Position numbers and translations under genes: made by a program. Below, one piece after another: positions 1 to 5,097 of a stretch of 5,097 nt of DNA. Location of the stretch: assembly GCA_964441935.1 (NCBI GenBank), contig CAYTXI010000143.1:1-5097 (forward strand). Direction: 5' to 3'. The notes below the pieces were generated by a model. It made no database searches, was not told the DNA's origin, and saw only the letters and a list, made by a program, of their open reading frames with translations. Position 1 is the first letter of the stretch, and each line of letters starts with the position of its first letter. Source of the DNA: JBBDMC01 sp964441935 (GTDB lineage Bacteria; Pseudomonadota; Alphaproteobacteria; Rhizobiales; Kaistiaceae).

Positions 1-199
1 CGCTCCGCCTAAGGTCGCCACCGGTAGACGCCCCTTACTGAGCGAGGATGGCGACGATTATGGAGTCGTGCCGAGGGGGCGGGGATAAGTTTCGTTGGGG
101 TTATGGTTGCCGGGAGGTGAACACGCGCCGAGGTTGGCCGAGGGCGGGCGCAGCCGGCATCGAGCACGGAGCGAACGATCTCCGCCGGGGCACCCCTCA

Positions 200-237
200 C
201 CCGATTTCCAACGCCGATTTCGAACACGCAAATCGGG
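200..237. repeat. Small inverted repeat with an internal direct repeat
   Basis: CCCGATTT at 200-207 is the exact reverse complement of AAATCGGG at 230-237, giving an 8-bp stem with a 22-nt loop. CCGATTTC also occurs twice in direct orientation, at 201-208 and 214-221. No T-tract follows, so it is not an ordinary intrinsic terminator. It lies in a stretch without a confident gene and could be chance. I do not recognise it as a named repeat family. Confidence 0.3.
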
Positions 238-261
238 GAAATCCGGCCTTTCCCGCAAGGG

Positions 262-366
262 GACGAGGTGGCGATAGCTGCAGAGCGCATCGTGCGCGGC
301 ATCGGCAAACAGACGCGGGGCGAACGGGCGGCGGTCAGGAAGGCGGTGGCGGAGCGGTGGCGGTAG
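262..366 (+). pseudogene. Possible C-terminal remnant of an unrecognised gene; rest of 1-397 has no supported gene
   Basis: This stretch reads in one frame as an acidic and basic, alanine-rich segment ending in AVRKAVAERWR and a TAG stop at 364-366. Most codons end in G or C, as expected of real genes in this genome. The same frame is open back to a TGA at 118-120, but it holds no ATG, GTG or TTG before the GTG at 268, so no complete gene can be drawn. It could be a decayed gene tail, a very short protein of about 33 residues starting at GTG 268, or a chance opening in GC-rich DNA. I recognise no family. The other open frames in 1-397, on either strand, are rich in arginine, glycine and proline and look like non-coding shadows. 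Confidence 0.2.
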
Positions 367-397
367 GCGACAGGGGAGGCGGAATACGCTGTTCCGG

Positions 398-658
398 TTA
401 ATCGCCGGCTGGCGTTATCAGCGGGGCTGAGTCGAAATCCTGCGACGAACCGAGACGCGCTTTCGCCACGAAACCCTTGGTAAGCACAGCATAGACTGCC
501 GAATTGAGCGGTTTTTCCGGAACGCCGCGAGCTTCGACGTCCACCTTGAGCTTTCGACCAGGGAGTTCAATATCGTGGATGGTGACATCCTTGAGAGGTA
601 TGCATTGCGGAAACGAACGCTGGTGTTGCGCGAATAGCGTGAGGAGTCTGGTGATGGG
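398..658 (-). pseudogene. Displaced C-terminal part of the membrane-anchored hypothetical protein
   Basis: These 86 codons, from the CCC at 658-656 to the TAA at 400-398, read as plausible protein, including KLKVDVEARGVPEKP and a possible strand-forming stretch SAVYAVLTKGFVAKARL. They have no convincing start of their own. The only upstream ATG in this frame is at 736, and translation from there begins with a basic shadow-like stretch. This frame is offset by one base from the gene starting at 1139. Dropping one base from the four-C run (GGGG at 656-659 on the + strand) or the four-A run (TTTT at 668-671) would join the two into a single protein of 246 residues. I read this as the true C-terminus, displaced by either a sequencing indel or a real mutation. 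A small 5-bp hairpin (380-396) follows the stop but has no T-tract. Confidence 0.5.
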
Positions 659-1139
659 GATTCGAAATTTTGCTGCCCTTTGGGTCAATCTCCGCAAAAC
701 GACAATCATCAGCCAATTGGACTTGAGTGCCAACATCTAACGCGACACTGCTGCCGGCAGGCAACTGCACTGGCGCCTCATCAAATGATCGACCGGTCCT
801 GTAGTCCCATCCCGGTGAGTTGGATGAGATTCCCTCGAGCGAGGTGAGCCCATCGCCGTTGAAATCAAACCGGACCGCGTTTATCGCTGTGTCCATTGAG
901 CTAATGTTGGAAACTTGAACGCTAAACCTCAGAGTCGCATTCCACAGCGGTGATGCATCGTTCACGCTGTCCGATGACACAGTGCTCTGATATCCATCTT
1001 CGATCATCACCGCATTTACGATGGCGTTTTCGCGTGCTTCCCACCATCGCAAAGCGTCCATACTTAGCGCTGCGCCTGCTATGACCAACGACAATACCAC
1101 TCCGATCGAGTTGATGGTTTCATGGGACAGGCGTCTCAT
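567..1139 (-). CDS. Unrecognised membrane-anchored protein, frameshifted as read
   Basis: As written this ORF gives 190 residues. Residues 11-27 (SIGVVLSLVIAGAALSM) form one hydrophobic helix after a short N-terminus with two arginines, so the protein is probably anchored in the inner membrane with the rest in the periplasm. Residues 70-140 contain alternating polar and hydrophobic stretches such as LRFSVQVSNIS and INAVRFDFNGDG, suggesting an immunoglobulin-like beta sandwich; this is inference from pattern only. The last 30 residues, after Asn160, are rich in His, Pro and Ala and look like out-of-frame translation, while sensible coding resumes in the next frame. The ATG at 1139 lies 11 nt after the pheA stop, so co-transcription is likely, although the ribosome site (GGGGAA) is weak. 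Base composition is lower in GC than the neighbours, which suggests acquisition. I recognise no family or function. Confidence 0.55.
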   Translation of the reverse strand: MRRLSHETINSIGVVLSLVIAGAALSMDALRWWEARENAIVNAVMIEDGYQSTVSSDSVNDASPLWNATLRFSVQVSNISSMDTAINAVRFDFNGDGLTSLEGISSNSPGWDYRTGRSFDEAPVQLPAGSSVALDVGTQVQLADDCRFAEIDPKGSKISNPHHQTPHAIRATPAFVSAMHTSQGCHHPRY

Positions 1140-1150
1140 GTCCGTTCCCC

Positions 1151-1999
1151 CTACCCCAGCCCCTCCCTGAACGGGCTCGCCGGATAGACGCCGAGGATCC
1201 TGACCTCGGTCGAGAAAAAGGTGAGCTCCTCCAGCGCCAGCTTCAGCGGGCGGTCGTCGGGGTGACCCTCGACGTCGGCGTAGAACTGGGTGGCGAAGAA
1301 CTTGCCGCCCAACTGGTAGCTCTCCAGCTTGGTCATGTTGACGCCGTTGGTGGCGAAGCCGCCCATCGCCTTGTAAAGCGCGGCGGGAACGTTCCTGACT
1401 CGGAAGACGAAGGTGGTGATCACCGGACCCGAGCCGCGCTTCGCCCTCACCGGCCGCTTGGCGAGAACGATGAATCGGGTGGTGTTGTGGGCCTCGTCCT
1501 CGACGTTCTCCTGGAGGATCCTCAGGCCGTAAGTCTCGGCGGCAAGCCGGGGGGCGATCGCCGCCTGACTGACGTCACCGGCCTCAGCGATCTCGCGGGC
1601 GGCACCGGCGGTATCGCCGGCGATCGCCGTCTGCCAGCGATGGCGGCGGACAATCTTGCGGCACTGGCCGAGCGCATGGATGTGGCTGTGGACGCGACGG
1701 ATCGACTTCAAGGTCGCGCCCCTCGGCGCCATCAGGTGGAACTGGATGGGCAGGAAGTGCTCGGCGATGATGTGCAGGCCCGATTCCGGCAACAGGTGAT
1801 GGATGTCGGCGACGCGGCCGGCGAGCGAATTCTCGATCGGGATCATGGCGAGGTCGGCCTCGCCCTTGTCGACCGCGGCGAAGCAATCCTCGAACGTCGG
1901 GCATGGAATGGCGCGCGCCCGCGGGTACGCTTCGCTGCAGGCGAGGTGCGAATTCGCTCCGGGCTCGCCCTGGAACACGATGGTCTTCGCTTGCGGCAT
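1151..1999 (-). CDS. pheA: Prephenate dehydratase with C-terminal ACT domain
   Basis: This cytoplasmic enzyme converts prephenate to phenylpyruvate, the committed step to phenylalanine (EC 4.2.1.51). The predicted protein has 282 residues, usual for the monofunctional form; there is no chorismate mutase domain. Visible marks are GEPGANSH at 11-18 near the N-terminus, PIENSLAGRV at 54-63, HSHIHALGQC at 104-113, and NTTRF at 172-176 containing the catalytic Thr-Arg-Phe triplet. An ACT domain covers about 194-275, with NVPAALYK (203-210) in the place of the usual GALV region and LESYQ (225-229) in the place of ESRP. In this family the ACT domain binds phenylalanine for feedback inhibition. The frame stays open upstream into kdsB, but similarity begins at MPQAKTIVFQGEPG, so ATG 1999 is the start. 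A GGGAG lies only two bases before it and GGGGAAG about eight bases further upstream. kdsB ends 73 nt upstream, suggesting one transcript. Confidence 0.95.
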   Translation of the reverse strand: MPQAKTIVFQGEPGANSHLACSEAYPRARAIPCPTFEDCFAAVDKGEADLAMIPIENSLAGRVADIHHLLPESGLHIIAEHFLPIQFHLMAPRGATLKSIRRVHSHIHALGQCRKIVRRHRWQTAIAGDTAGAAREIAEAGDVSQAAIAPRLAAETYGLRILQENVEDEAHNTTRFIVLAKRPVRAKRGSGPVITTFVFRVRNVPAALYKAMGGFATNGVNMTKLESYQLGGKFFATQFYADVEGHPDDRPLKLALEELTFFSTEVRILGVYPASPFREGLG

Positions 2000-2012
2000 G
2001 GCTCCCGACTTC

Positions 2013-2030
2013 CCCGGCGACAAGGCCGGG
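2013..2030 (-). other. Short hairpin just upstream of the pheA start
   Basis: CCCGGC and GCCGGG form a perfect 6-bp GC stem with a 6-nt loop, ending 13 nt before the pheA ATG and directly before its ribosome-binding region. It could affect pheA translation or processing of the kdsB-pheA message. No run of phenylalanine codons occurs in the 73-nt spacer and no T-tract follows, so it does not look like a leader-peptide attenuator. In DNA this GC-rich such a stem may be chance. Confidence 0.25.
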
Positions 2031-2072
2031 CGGGATGTAGCAGCTAACGGACGCGGGGGCGAGTACGGCAAC

Positions 2073-2813
2073 CTACGAGGCGAGAAGTTCGCGGGCGCGA
2101 GCGAGATCCGCGGGGGTGTCGACGCCCAACGGCACCTCGTCGACGATGGCGGCGTCGATGCGCATGCCGGCTTCGAGGGCGCGGAGTTGCTCCAGCTTCT
2201 CGCGGCTTTCAAGCAGCGATGGCGGTAGGGCGACATAGCGGTCGAGCGCCTCGCGGCGGTACGCGTAGAGGCCGATGTGATGCCACAACGGACCCTCGCC
2301 CCATGGCGCGGTGGCGCGGGTGAAATAGAGGCAGTGGAGCATGCCGGCGTCCTCCTCGGCGAGGCTAGCCGGGCTGCCGACCACCTTGACCACGCTCGGA
2401 TCGGTGCGCTCCTCCTCGCGCACGATCCTGGCGCAGATGGTTCCAATGTCGACTTCGGGAATGCCTAGGGGGGCGAGCGCGGCATGGACGGCGGCGGGCG
2501 CGATCGTCGGCAGGTCGCCCTGGAGATTGACGACGACCTCGTCGTCGGCGCCAAGAAGCGACAGCGCCTCGTGAACACGCGAGGTGCCGTTCGGATGGTC
2601 CGCACGGGTGATCACCGCCTCACCGCCGGCAAGTTCGATCGCCGCGGCGACGGCGACGTCGTCGGTGGCGACCACGACCCGGCCAACGTCGGCCTCCAGC
2701 GCCCGGCGCCAGACGTGGACGATCATCGGATGACCGGCAATGTCGAGGAGCGGCTTGCCCGGTAGGCGGGTGGCGGCCATGCGGGCGGGGATGACGACGA
2801 TGGCGCTCTGCAT
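2073..2813 (-). CDS. kdsB: 3-deoxy-manno-octulosonate cytidylyltransferase (CMP-Kdo synthetase)
   Basis: This cytoplasmic enzyme activates Kdo with CTP to give CMP-Kdo (EC 2.7.7.38), the donor for the inner core of lipopolysaccharide. From ATG 2813 the protein has 246 residues, normal for the family. The nucleotide-binding opening VIPARMAATRLPGKPL is at 7-22, VATDD at 48-52, NLQGDLP at 96-102 with the metal-site Asp100, YFTRATAPW at 163-171, HHIGLYAYRR at 178-187, EKLEQLRALE at 205-214, and VDTPADL at 231-237 with the second conserved Asp232. The usual HxSGTDR motif reads HPNGTSR at 73-79, an odd change. A GTG at 2822 would add three residues (MTP); I prefer the ATG because other KdsB proteins begin close to the IPAR motif. 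No strong Shine-Dalgarno site precedes either start. It is the first gene of a probable kdsB-pheA operon and is divergent from the cytochrome gene. Confidence 0.95.
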   Translation of the reverse strand: MQSAIVVIPARMAATRLPGKPLLDIAGHPMIVHVWRRALEADVGRVVVATDDVAVAAAIELAGGEAVITRADHPNGTSRVHEALSLLGADDEVVVNLQGDLPTIAPAAVHAALAPLGIPEVDIGTICARIVREEERTDPSVVKVVGSPASLAEEDAGMLHCLYFTRATAPWGEGPLWHHIGLYAYRREALDRYVALPPSLLESREKLEQLRALEAGMRIDAAIVDEVPLGVDTPADLARARELLAS

Positions 2814-2887
2814 CGGGGTCACCGGCGGCGCCGACGCGGTCCGCGGTCAAGCGGGCGCAGGGTGGCAAAACGTCTCAAGACCGGCCG

Positions 2888-2915
2888 CTTATACGTGTTG
2901 CCTTGCGCGCCGCAA
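2888..2915 (-). promoter_or_regulatory. Candidate promoter for kdsB-pheA
   Basis: On the minus strand, TTGCGG (2915-2910) and TATAAG (2893-2888) are separated by 16 nt. The -10 matches five of six consensus bases; the -35 matches only the leading TTG. Transcription would begin about 60 nt upstream of the kdsB start. I saw no equally good pair on the plus strand for the divergent cytochrome gene, whose promoter should lie in the same 2814-3001 region. This is consensus matching by eye. Confidence 0.35.
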
Positions 2916-2984
2916 AGCCTGTAGTTTCCGCGCCGGGACGGCGGGACCCAAGGCGATTACGACGCTTTTTCGGTTGCGCCATCC

Positions 2985-2989
2985 GGAGG
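2985..2989 (+). promoter_or_regulatory. Ribosome-binding site supporting the cytochrome start at 3002
   Basis: GGAGG lies 12 nt before the ATG at 3002, slightly further than ideal. It supports that ATG over the in-frame TTG at 2903, which would add 33 mostly basic residues in front of the membrane anchor and would place this site inside the gene. Confidence 0.5.
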
Positions 2990-3001
2990 CGCCTGGACGG
3001 C

Positions 3002-3781
3002 ATGGACGCATTCGAATTCAACAAGATCGCAGGCGCGGTGCTCGGCACAGCTCTCGGCGTCATGGCGCTGTCGATCGTTTCCGACATCATCTACGCCCCG
3101 CGCGAGGCGGAAGAGCCGGGCTACGTGATCGCCGCGGCGGCAACCGGCGGCGAAGCCGCGGCNNNNNNNNNNNNNNNNNNNNNNNNNNNNNNNNNNNNNN
3201 NNNNNNNNNNNNNNNNNNNNNNNNNNNNNNNNNNNNNNNNNNNNNNNNNNNNNNNNNNNNNNGCCGCGGCGGCAACCGGCGGCGAAGCCGCGGCCGGCGG
3301 CCCCGCGGCCTCGGAGGTCGCGTCGATCGCGGAGCGGCTGCAGACGGCCGATGCCGCGGCCGGCGAAACCAAGGCTAAGGTGTGCCTAGCCTGCCACACC
3401 TTCGAGAAAGGCGGGCCGGCCAAGGTCGGGCCCAACCTATACGGCATCGTTGGCGGGCCGGCGGCGCACATGGAGGGCTTCGGCTACTCCCAGGCGATGC
3501 GCACGGAACGCGAGCAGGGACTCAGCTGGACGTTCGAAAACCTCGACCGATACCTGGAGGCACCGAAGGCGATCGTTCCGGGCACCGCGATGGCCTTCGC
3601 CGGGCTGAAGAAACCGGAGGATCGGGCGAACGTGATCGCCTACCTGAGGACGCTCTCCGATAATCCCGTACCGCTGCCGACGACGGCGGCCGACGGGGCG
3701 GCTATGGCGCCGTCAACGGACCAGCCGGCGGTGGGCGCGACGCCGCAGCCCTCAACCGAGATGCCGGCGCCGGCACCGTAA
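3002..3781 (+). CDS. cycM: Membrane-anchored class I cytochrome c (CycM-like), interrupted by an assembly gap
   Basis: The product should be a periplasm-facing cytochrome c held by an uncleaved N-terminal helix. The described CycM family carries electrons from the bc1 complex to a terminal oxidase. It opens with MDAFEFNKIAGAVLG, and residues about 9-31 form the membrane helix. An Ala/Gly/Glu-rich linker contains the 100-N gap (3163-3262). The heme site CLACH is coded at 3383-3397, followed by GGPAKVGPNLYGIVG. The distal heme ligand is probably the Met coded at 3590-3592 in PGTAMAF, followed by the closing helix EDRANVIAYL. The C-terminus ends in a Pro/Ala/Thr-rich tail of about 40 residues. 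As written the protein has 259 residues. Removing the gap and one flanking repeat copy leaves 215 in the same frame, which I think is closer to the truth. It is transcribed divergently from kdsB. Confidence 0.88.
   Translation: MDAFEFNKIAGAVLGTALGVMALSIVSDIIYAPREAEEPGYVIAAAATGGEAAXXXXXXXXXXXXXXXXXXXXXXXXXXXXXXXXXXAAAATGGEAAAGGPAASEVASIAERLQTADAAAGETKAKVCLACHTFEKGGPAKVGPNLYGIVGGPAAHMEGFGYSQAMRTEREQGLSWTFENLDRYLEAPKAIVPGTAMAFAGLKKPEDRANVIAYLRTLSDNPVPLPTTAADGAAMAPSTDQPAVGATPQPSTEMPAPAP
3131..3162 (+). repeat. Left copy of a 32-nt repeat flanking the assembly gap
   Basis: This sequence ends exactly where the Ns begin and is identical base for base to 3263-3294, which begins exactly where the Ns end. 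It encodes AAAATGGEAA in the cytochrome linker. Each copy starts and ends with the self-complementary octamer GCCGCGGC around a 16-nt centre, so it can fold into a very GC-rich hairpin. The likeliest explanation is one real sequence present at the ends of two contigs that were not merged. Confidence 0.85.
3163..3262. other. Assembly gap of exactly 100 N
   Basis: A run of 100 N is the usual placeholder for a gap of unknown length. The count is therefore not a measurement, and the residues it implies in the cytochrome are not real information. The identical flanks suggest that the true gap may be negative, meaning the contig ends overlap. Confidence 0.97.
3263..3294 (+). repeat. Right copy of the 32-nt repeat flanking the assembly gap
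   Basis: Identical to 3131-3162 and starting at the first base after the Ns. The offset between copies is 132 nt, a multiple of three, so collapsing the two copies keeps the cytochrome frame intact. A genuine tandem repeat in the linker cannot be excluded from this sequence alone. Confidence 0.85.
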
Positions 3782-3791
3782 ACCGCCGACT

Positions 3792-3805
3792 GGCCCGCCT
3801 GGGCC
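3792..3805 (+). terminator. Weak hairpin after the cytochrome gene
   Basis: GGCCC and GGGCC form a 5-bp stem with a 4-nt loop, starting 11 nt after the TAA stop. No T-tract follows, so it is at best a poor intrinsic terminator. The 165-nt spacer to the next gene leaves it unclear whether that gene has its own transcript. Confidence 0.2.
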
Positions 3806-3884
3806 GCCAATTCGAGCACGTGGCGCGACGTTAAATTTCGGTCATATTGGCCGAGAAACGGTGTCGCGCGCGGTCCGCCGCCCC

Positions 3885-3890
3885 TATTAT
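3885..3890 (+). promoter_or_regulatory. Possible -10 element upstream of the solute-binding protein gene
   Basis: TATTAT matches five of six bases of the -10 consensus and lies about 57 nt before the ATG at 3947, in an otherwise GC-rich spacer. No good -35 hexamer sits 16-18 nt upstream (the 17-nt position reads TGTCGC), so support is weak. Confidence 0.25.
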
Positions 3891-3936
3891 GCGCCGATGC
3901 ACGGCGACCAAACGCCGTGGACATCCGCGCGACCAT

Positions 3937-3943
3937 GGAGAGG
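3937..3943 (+). promoter_or_regulatory. Ribosome-binding site deciding the yejA-like start
   Basis: GGAGAGG ends three nt before the ATG at 3947; measured from its leading GGAG the spacing is six nt. It overlaps the alternative in-frame ATG at 3935, which has no such site before it. The ATG at 3947 also gives a cleaner signal peptide. Confidence 0.6.
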
Positions 3944-3946
3944 CCG

Positions 3947-5097
3947 ATGCTGAGGTTGGTGTCCACGTCGCTTGCCGTTCTGGCCCTGGTGACGGCAGCG
4001 ATGCCGGCGGCCGCGGAGGACGGCGAATGGGTCACCTCCAGCAGCCTGGTCGAACAGCCGCGGTATCCGCAGAACTTCGCACGCTTCAACTACGTCAATC
4101 CGGACGCGCCCAAGGGCGGGATGGCGCGACTCTCCGGCGCGTCGCCGACATTCGACACGCTCAATCCGATCCTGCCCAAGGGGGTGCAGGCGGATGGGCT
4201 CGGACTCGTCTACGAGAGCCTGATGATGCGGGCGCTCGACGAATACGACATCTCCGGGCAGTACCCGCAGATCGCCGAAGCGCTCAAGTTCCCGGCCGAC
4301 TTCTCATCAGTCACCTATCGCATCAACCCCAACGCCATATGGCACGACGGCGAGCCGATCACGCCGGAAGACGTCAAGTGGTCGTTCGAGAAGCTCGTCG
4401 AGCTCAACCCCAGCCAGGCGTTCTACTACCAGCACGTCAGCGACGTCGAAGTCGCCGGCGAGCGCGAGGTCACGTTCACCTTCGACCAGAGCGGCAATCG
4501 GGAACTGCCGCAGATCGTCGGCGAACTGCTCGTGCTGCCGAAGCACTGGTGGGAGGGAACCGACGCCAACGGCAAGCAGCGCAACATCGCAGAAGGCACG
4601 CTGGAGCCGCCGCTCGGTTCCGGCCCGTATCGGATAGCCTCGGTCACGCCCGGACGTTCGATCACGTACGAGCGGGTGCCCGACTTCTGGGGCGCCAACC
4701 TCAATACCTACGTCGGCACCAACAACTTCGACCAGGTACGCTACGAGTACTACCGCGACCTCAACGTCGAGTTCGAGGCGTTCAAGGCCGACGAGTTCGA
4801 CTTCTGGTCGGAGAACGAGGCCAAACGCTGGGCGACCGCATACGACTTCCCGGCGATGAAGGCGGGCGACGTGGTCAAGGAGCTGGTCGACCTGGAACAG
4901 GTCTCCGGGGTCATGGTGGGTTTCGTGCCCAACCTCCGCCGGTCATTGTTCCAGGACATTCGCGTCCGGCGGGCGCTCAACCACGCCTTCGATTTCGAGG
5001 AATTGAACCGGACGATCTTCTTCGACCAGTACCAGCGCATCAATTCGTTCTTCTTCGGCATTCCGATCGGCTGGCACGGGCTGCCGCAGGGCAAGGA
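3947..5097 (+). CDS. yejA: YejA-like extracellular solute-binding protein, family 5 (3' end beyond window)
   Basis: This is the periplasmic binding protein of a peptide-type ABC importer; described YejABEF systems take up oligopeptides and peptide antibiotics such as microcin C. Residues 1-23 form a signal peptide (Met-Leu-Arg, a hydrophobic core, then PAAA before Glu-Asp) suited to signal peptidase I; there is no lipobox cysteine. The mature part begins with the YejA-type stretch FNYVNPDAPKGG, then LVYESLM. WHDGEPITPEDVKWSFE at 132-148 is the typical family 5 signature, SGPYRI lies at 225-230, and AFDFEELNRTIFF at 347-359 is again like YejA. The window ends after 383 complete codons; YejA proteins run to about 600 residues, so roughly a third is missing. 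A broader dipeptide/oligopeptide label is the safe fallback, but the FDFEELN region favours YejA. Permease and ATPase genes are expected downstream but are not visible. Confidence 0.88.
   Translation, partial: MLRLVSTSLAVLALVTAAMPAAAEDGEWVTSSSLVEQPRYPQNFARFNYVNPDAPKGGMARLSGASPTFDTLNPILPKGVQADGLGLVYESLMMRALDEYDISGQYPQIAEALKFPADFSSVTYRINPNAIWHDGEPITPEDVKWSFEKLVELNPSQAFYYQHVSDVEVAGEREVTFTFDQSGNRELPQIVGELLVLPKHWWEGTDANGKQRNIAEGTLEPPLGSGPYRIASVTPGRSITYERVPDFWGANLNTYVGTNNFDQVRYEYYRDLNVEFEAFKADEFDFWSENEAKRWATAYDFPAMKAGDVVKELVDLEQVSGVMVGFVPNLRRSLFQDIRVRRALNHAFDFEELNRTIFFDQYQRINSFFFGIPIGWHGLPQGK

Noticed and set aside
9..308. 99-residue minus-strand open frame at the left edge
   Set aside because: The composition is Arg/Pro/Ala-rich with no domain or ribosome site, and it opposes the better coding-like tail at 262-366.
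656..671. Programmed ribosomal frameshift in the low-GC gene
   Set aside because: The needed shift is +1, while the A/T-rich run suggests at most a -1 slippery site and does not fit X XXY YYZ in the correct frame. A homopolymer indel is simpler.
1262..2047. A 261-residue open frame on the plus strand across pheA
   Set aside because: It is the antisense of a clearly real gene; long antisense frames are common in GC-rich DNA and its translation shows no recognisable domain.
2000..2072. Phenylalanine leader-peptide attenuator before pheA
   Set aside because: The spacer has no short ORF with a run of Phe codons and no hairpin followed by a T-tract.
2000..2446. Upstream extension of the pheA reading frame (149 extra residues)
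   Set aside because: It overlaps kdsB in another frame, is low-complexity Arg/Ser/Ala/Pro, and prephenate dehydratase similarity begins right at the ATG at 1999.
2903..3001. TTG start that would lengthen the cytochrome by 33 residues
   Set aside because: The added stretch is highly basic and unlike CycM N-termini, which begin next to the membrane helix; the ATG at 3002 has GGAGG upstream.
3131..3294. CRISPR-like direct repeats around the Ns
   Set aside because: There are only two copies, both lie in frame within the cytochrome linker, and the intervening Ns are a standard gap placeholder, not a spacer.

Overview
The window looks like chromosomal DNA from an alphaproteobacterium, most likely of the Rhizobiales/Hyphomicrobiales type. 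The coding is GC-rich, and the gene set (a membrane-anchored CycM-type cytochrome c divergent from kdsB-pheA) is one I recall from that group. Taxonomy is inferred from protein character and gene order only. A run of exactly 100 N inside the cytochrome gene shows that this is a draft scaffold.

Layout: (1) Bases 1-397 hold no gene I can call, only a short GC3-rich open tail (262-366, + strand) and a small inverted repeat (200-237). (2) Bases 398-1139 (- strand) hold an unrecognised membrane-anchored protein gene, lower in GC than its neighbours and apparently split by a frameshift near 640-685. (3) Bases 1151-1999 (- strand) are pheA, prephenate dehydratase with an ACT domain. (4) Bases 2073-2813 (- strand) are kdsB, CMP-Kdo synthetase. 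(5) Bases 2814-3001 form a divergent intergenic region with a candidate kdsB promoter. (6) Bases 3002-3781 (+ strand) are a CycM-like cytochrome c interrupted by the assembly gap, which is flanked by identical 32-nt sequences. (7) Bases 3947-5097 (+ strand) are the first 383 residues of a YejA-type periplasmic solute-binding protein that runs off the window.

kdsB, pheA and the downstream hypothetical gene lie on one strand with spacings of 73 and 11 nt and are probably co-transcribed. Their products do unrelated jobs: KdsB activates Kdo for lipopolysaccharide, PheA makes phenylpyruvate for phenylalanine, and the third is probably an envelope protein. On the other strand, the cytochrome would carry electrons from the bc1 complex to a terminal oxidase, and the YejA-like protein would deliver oligopeptides to an ABC importer whose other genes should lie beyond the right edge.

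I found no mobile element, CRISPR array, tRNA or rRNA, and no convincing new biological system. The points most worth a second look are the false-looking assembly gap in the cytochrome gene and the low-GC, frameshifted membrane protein.
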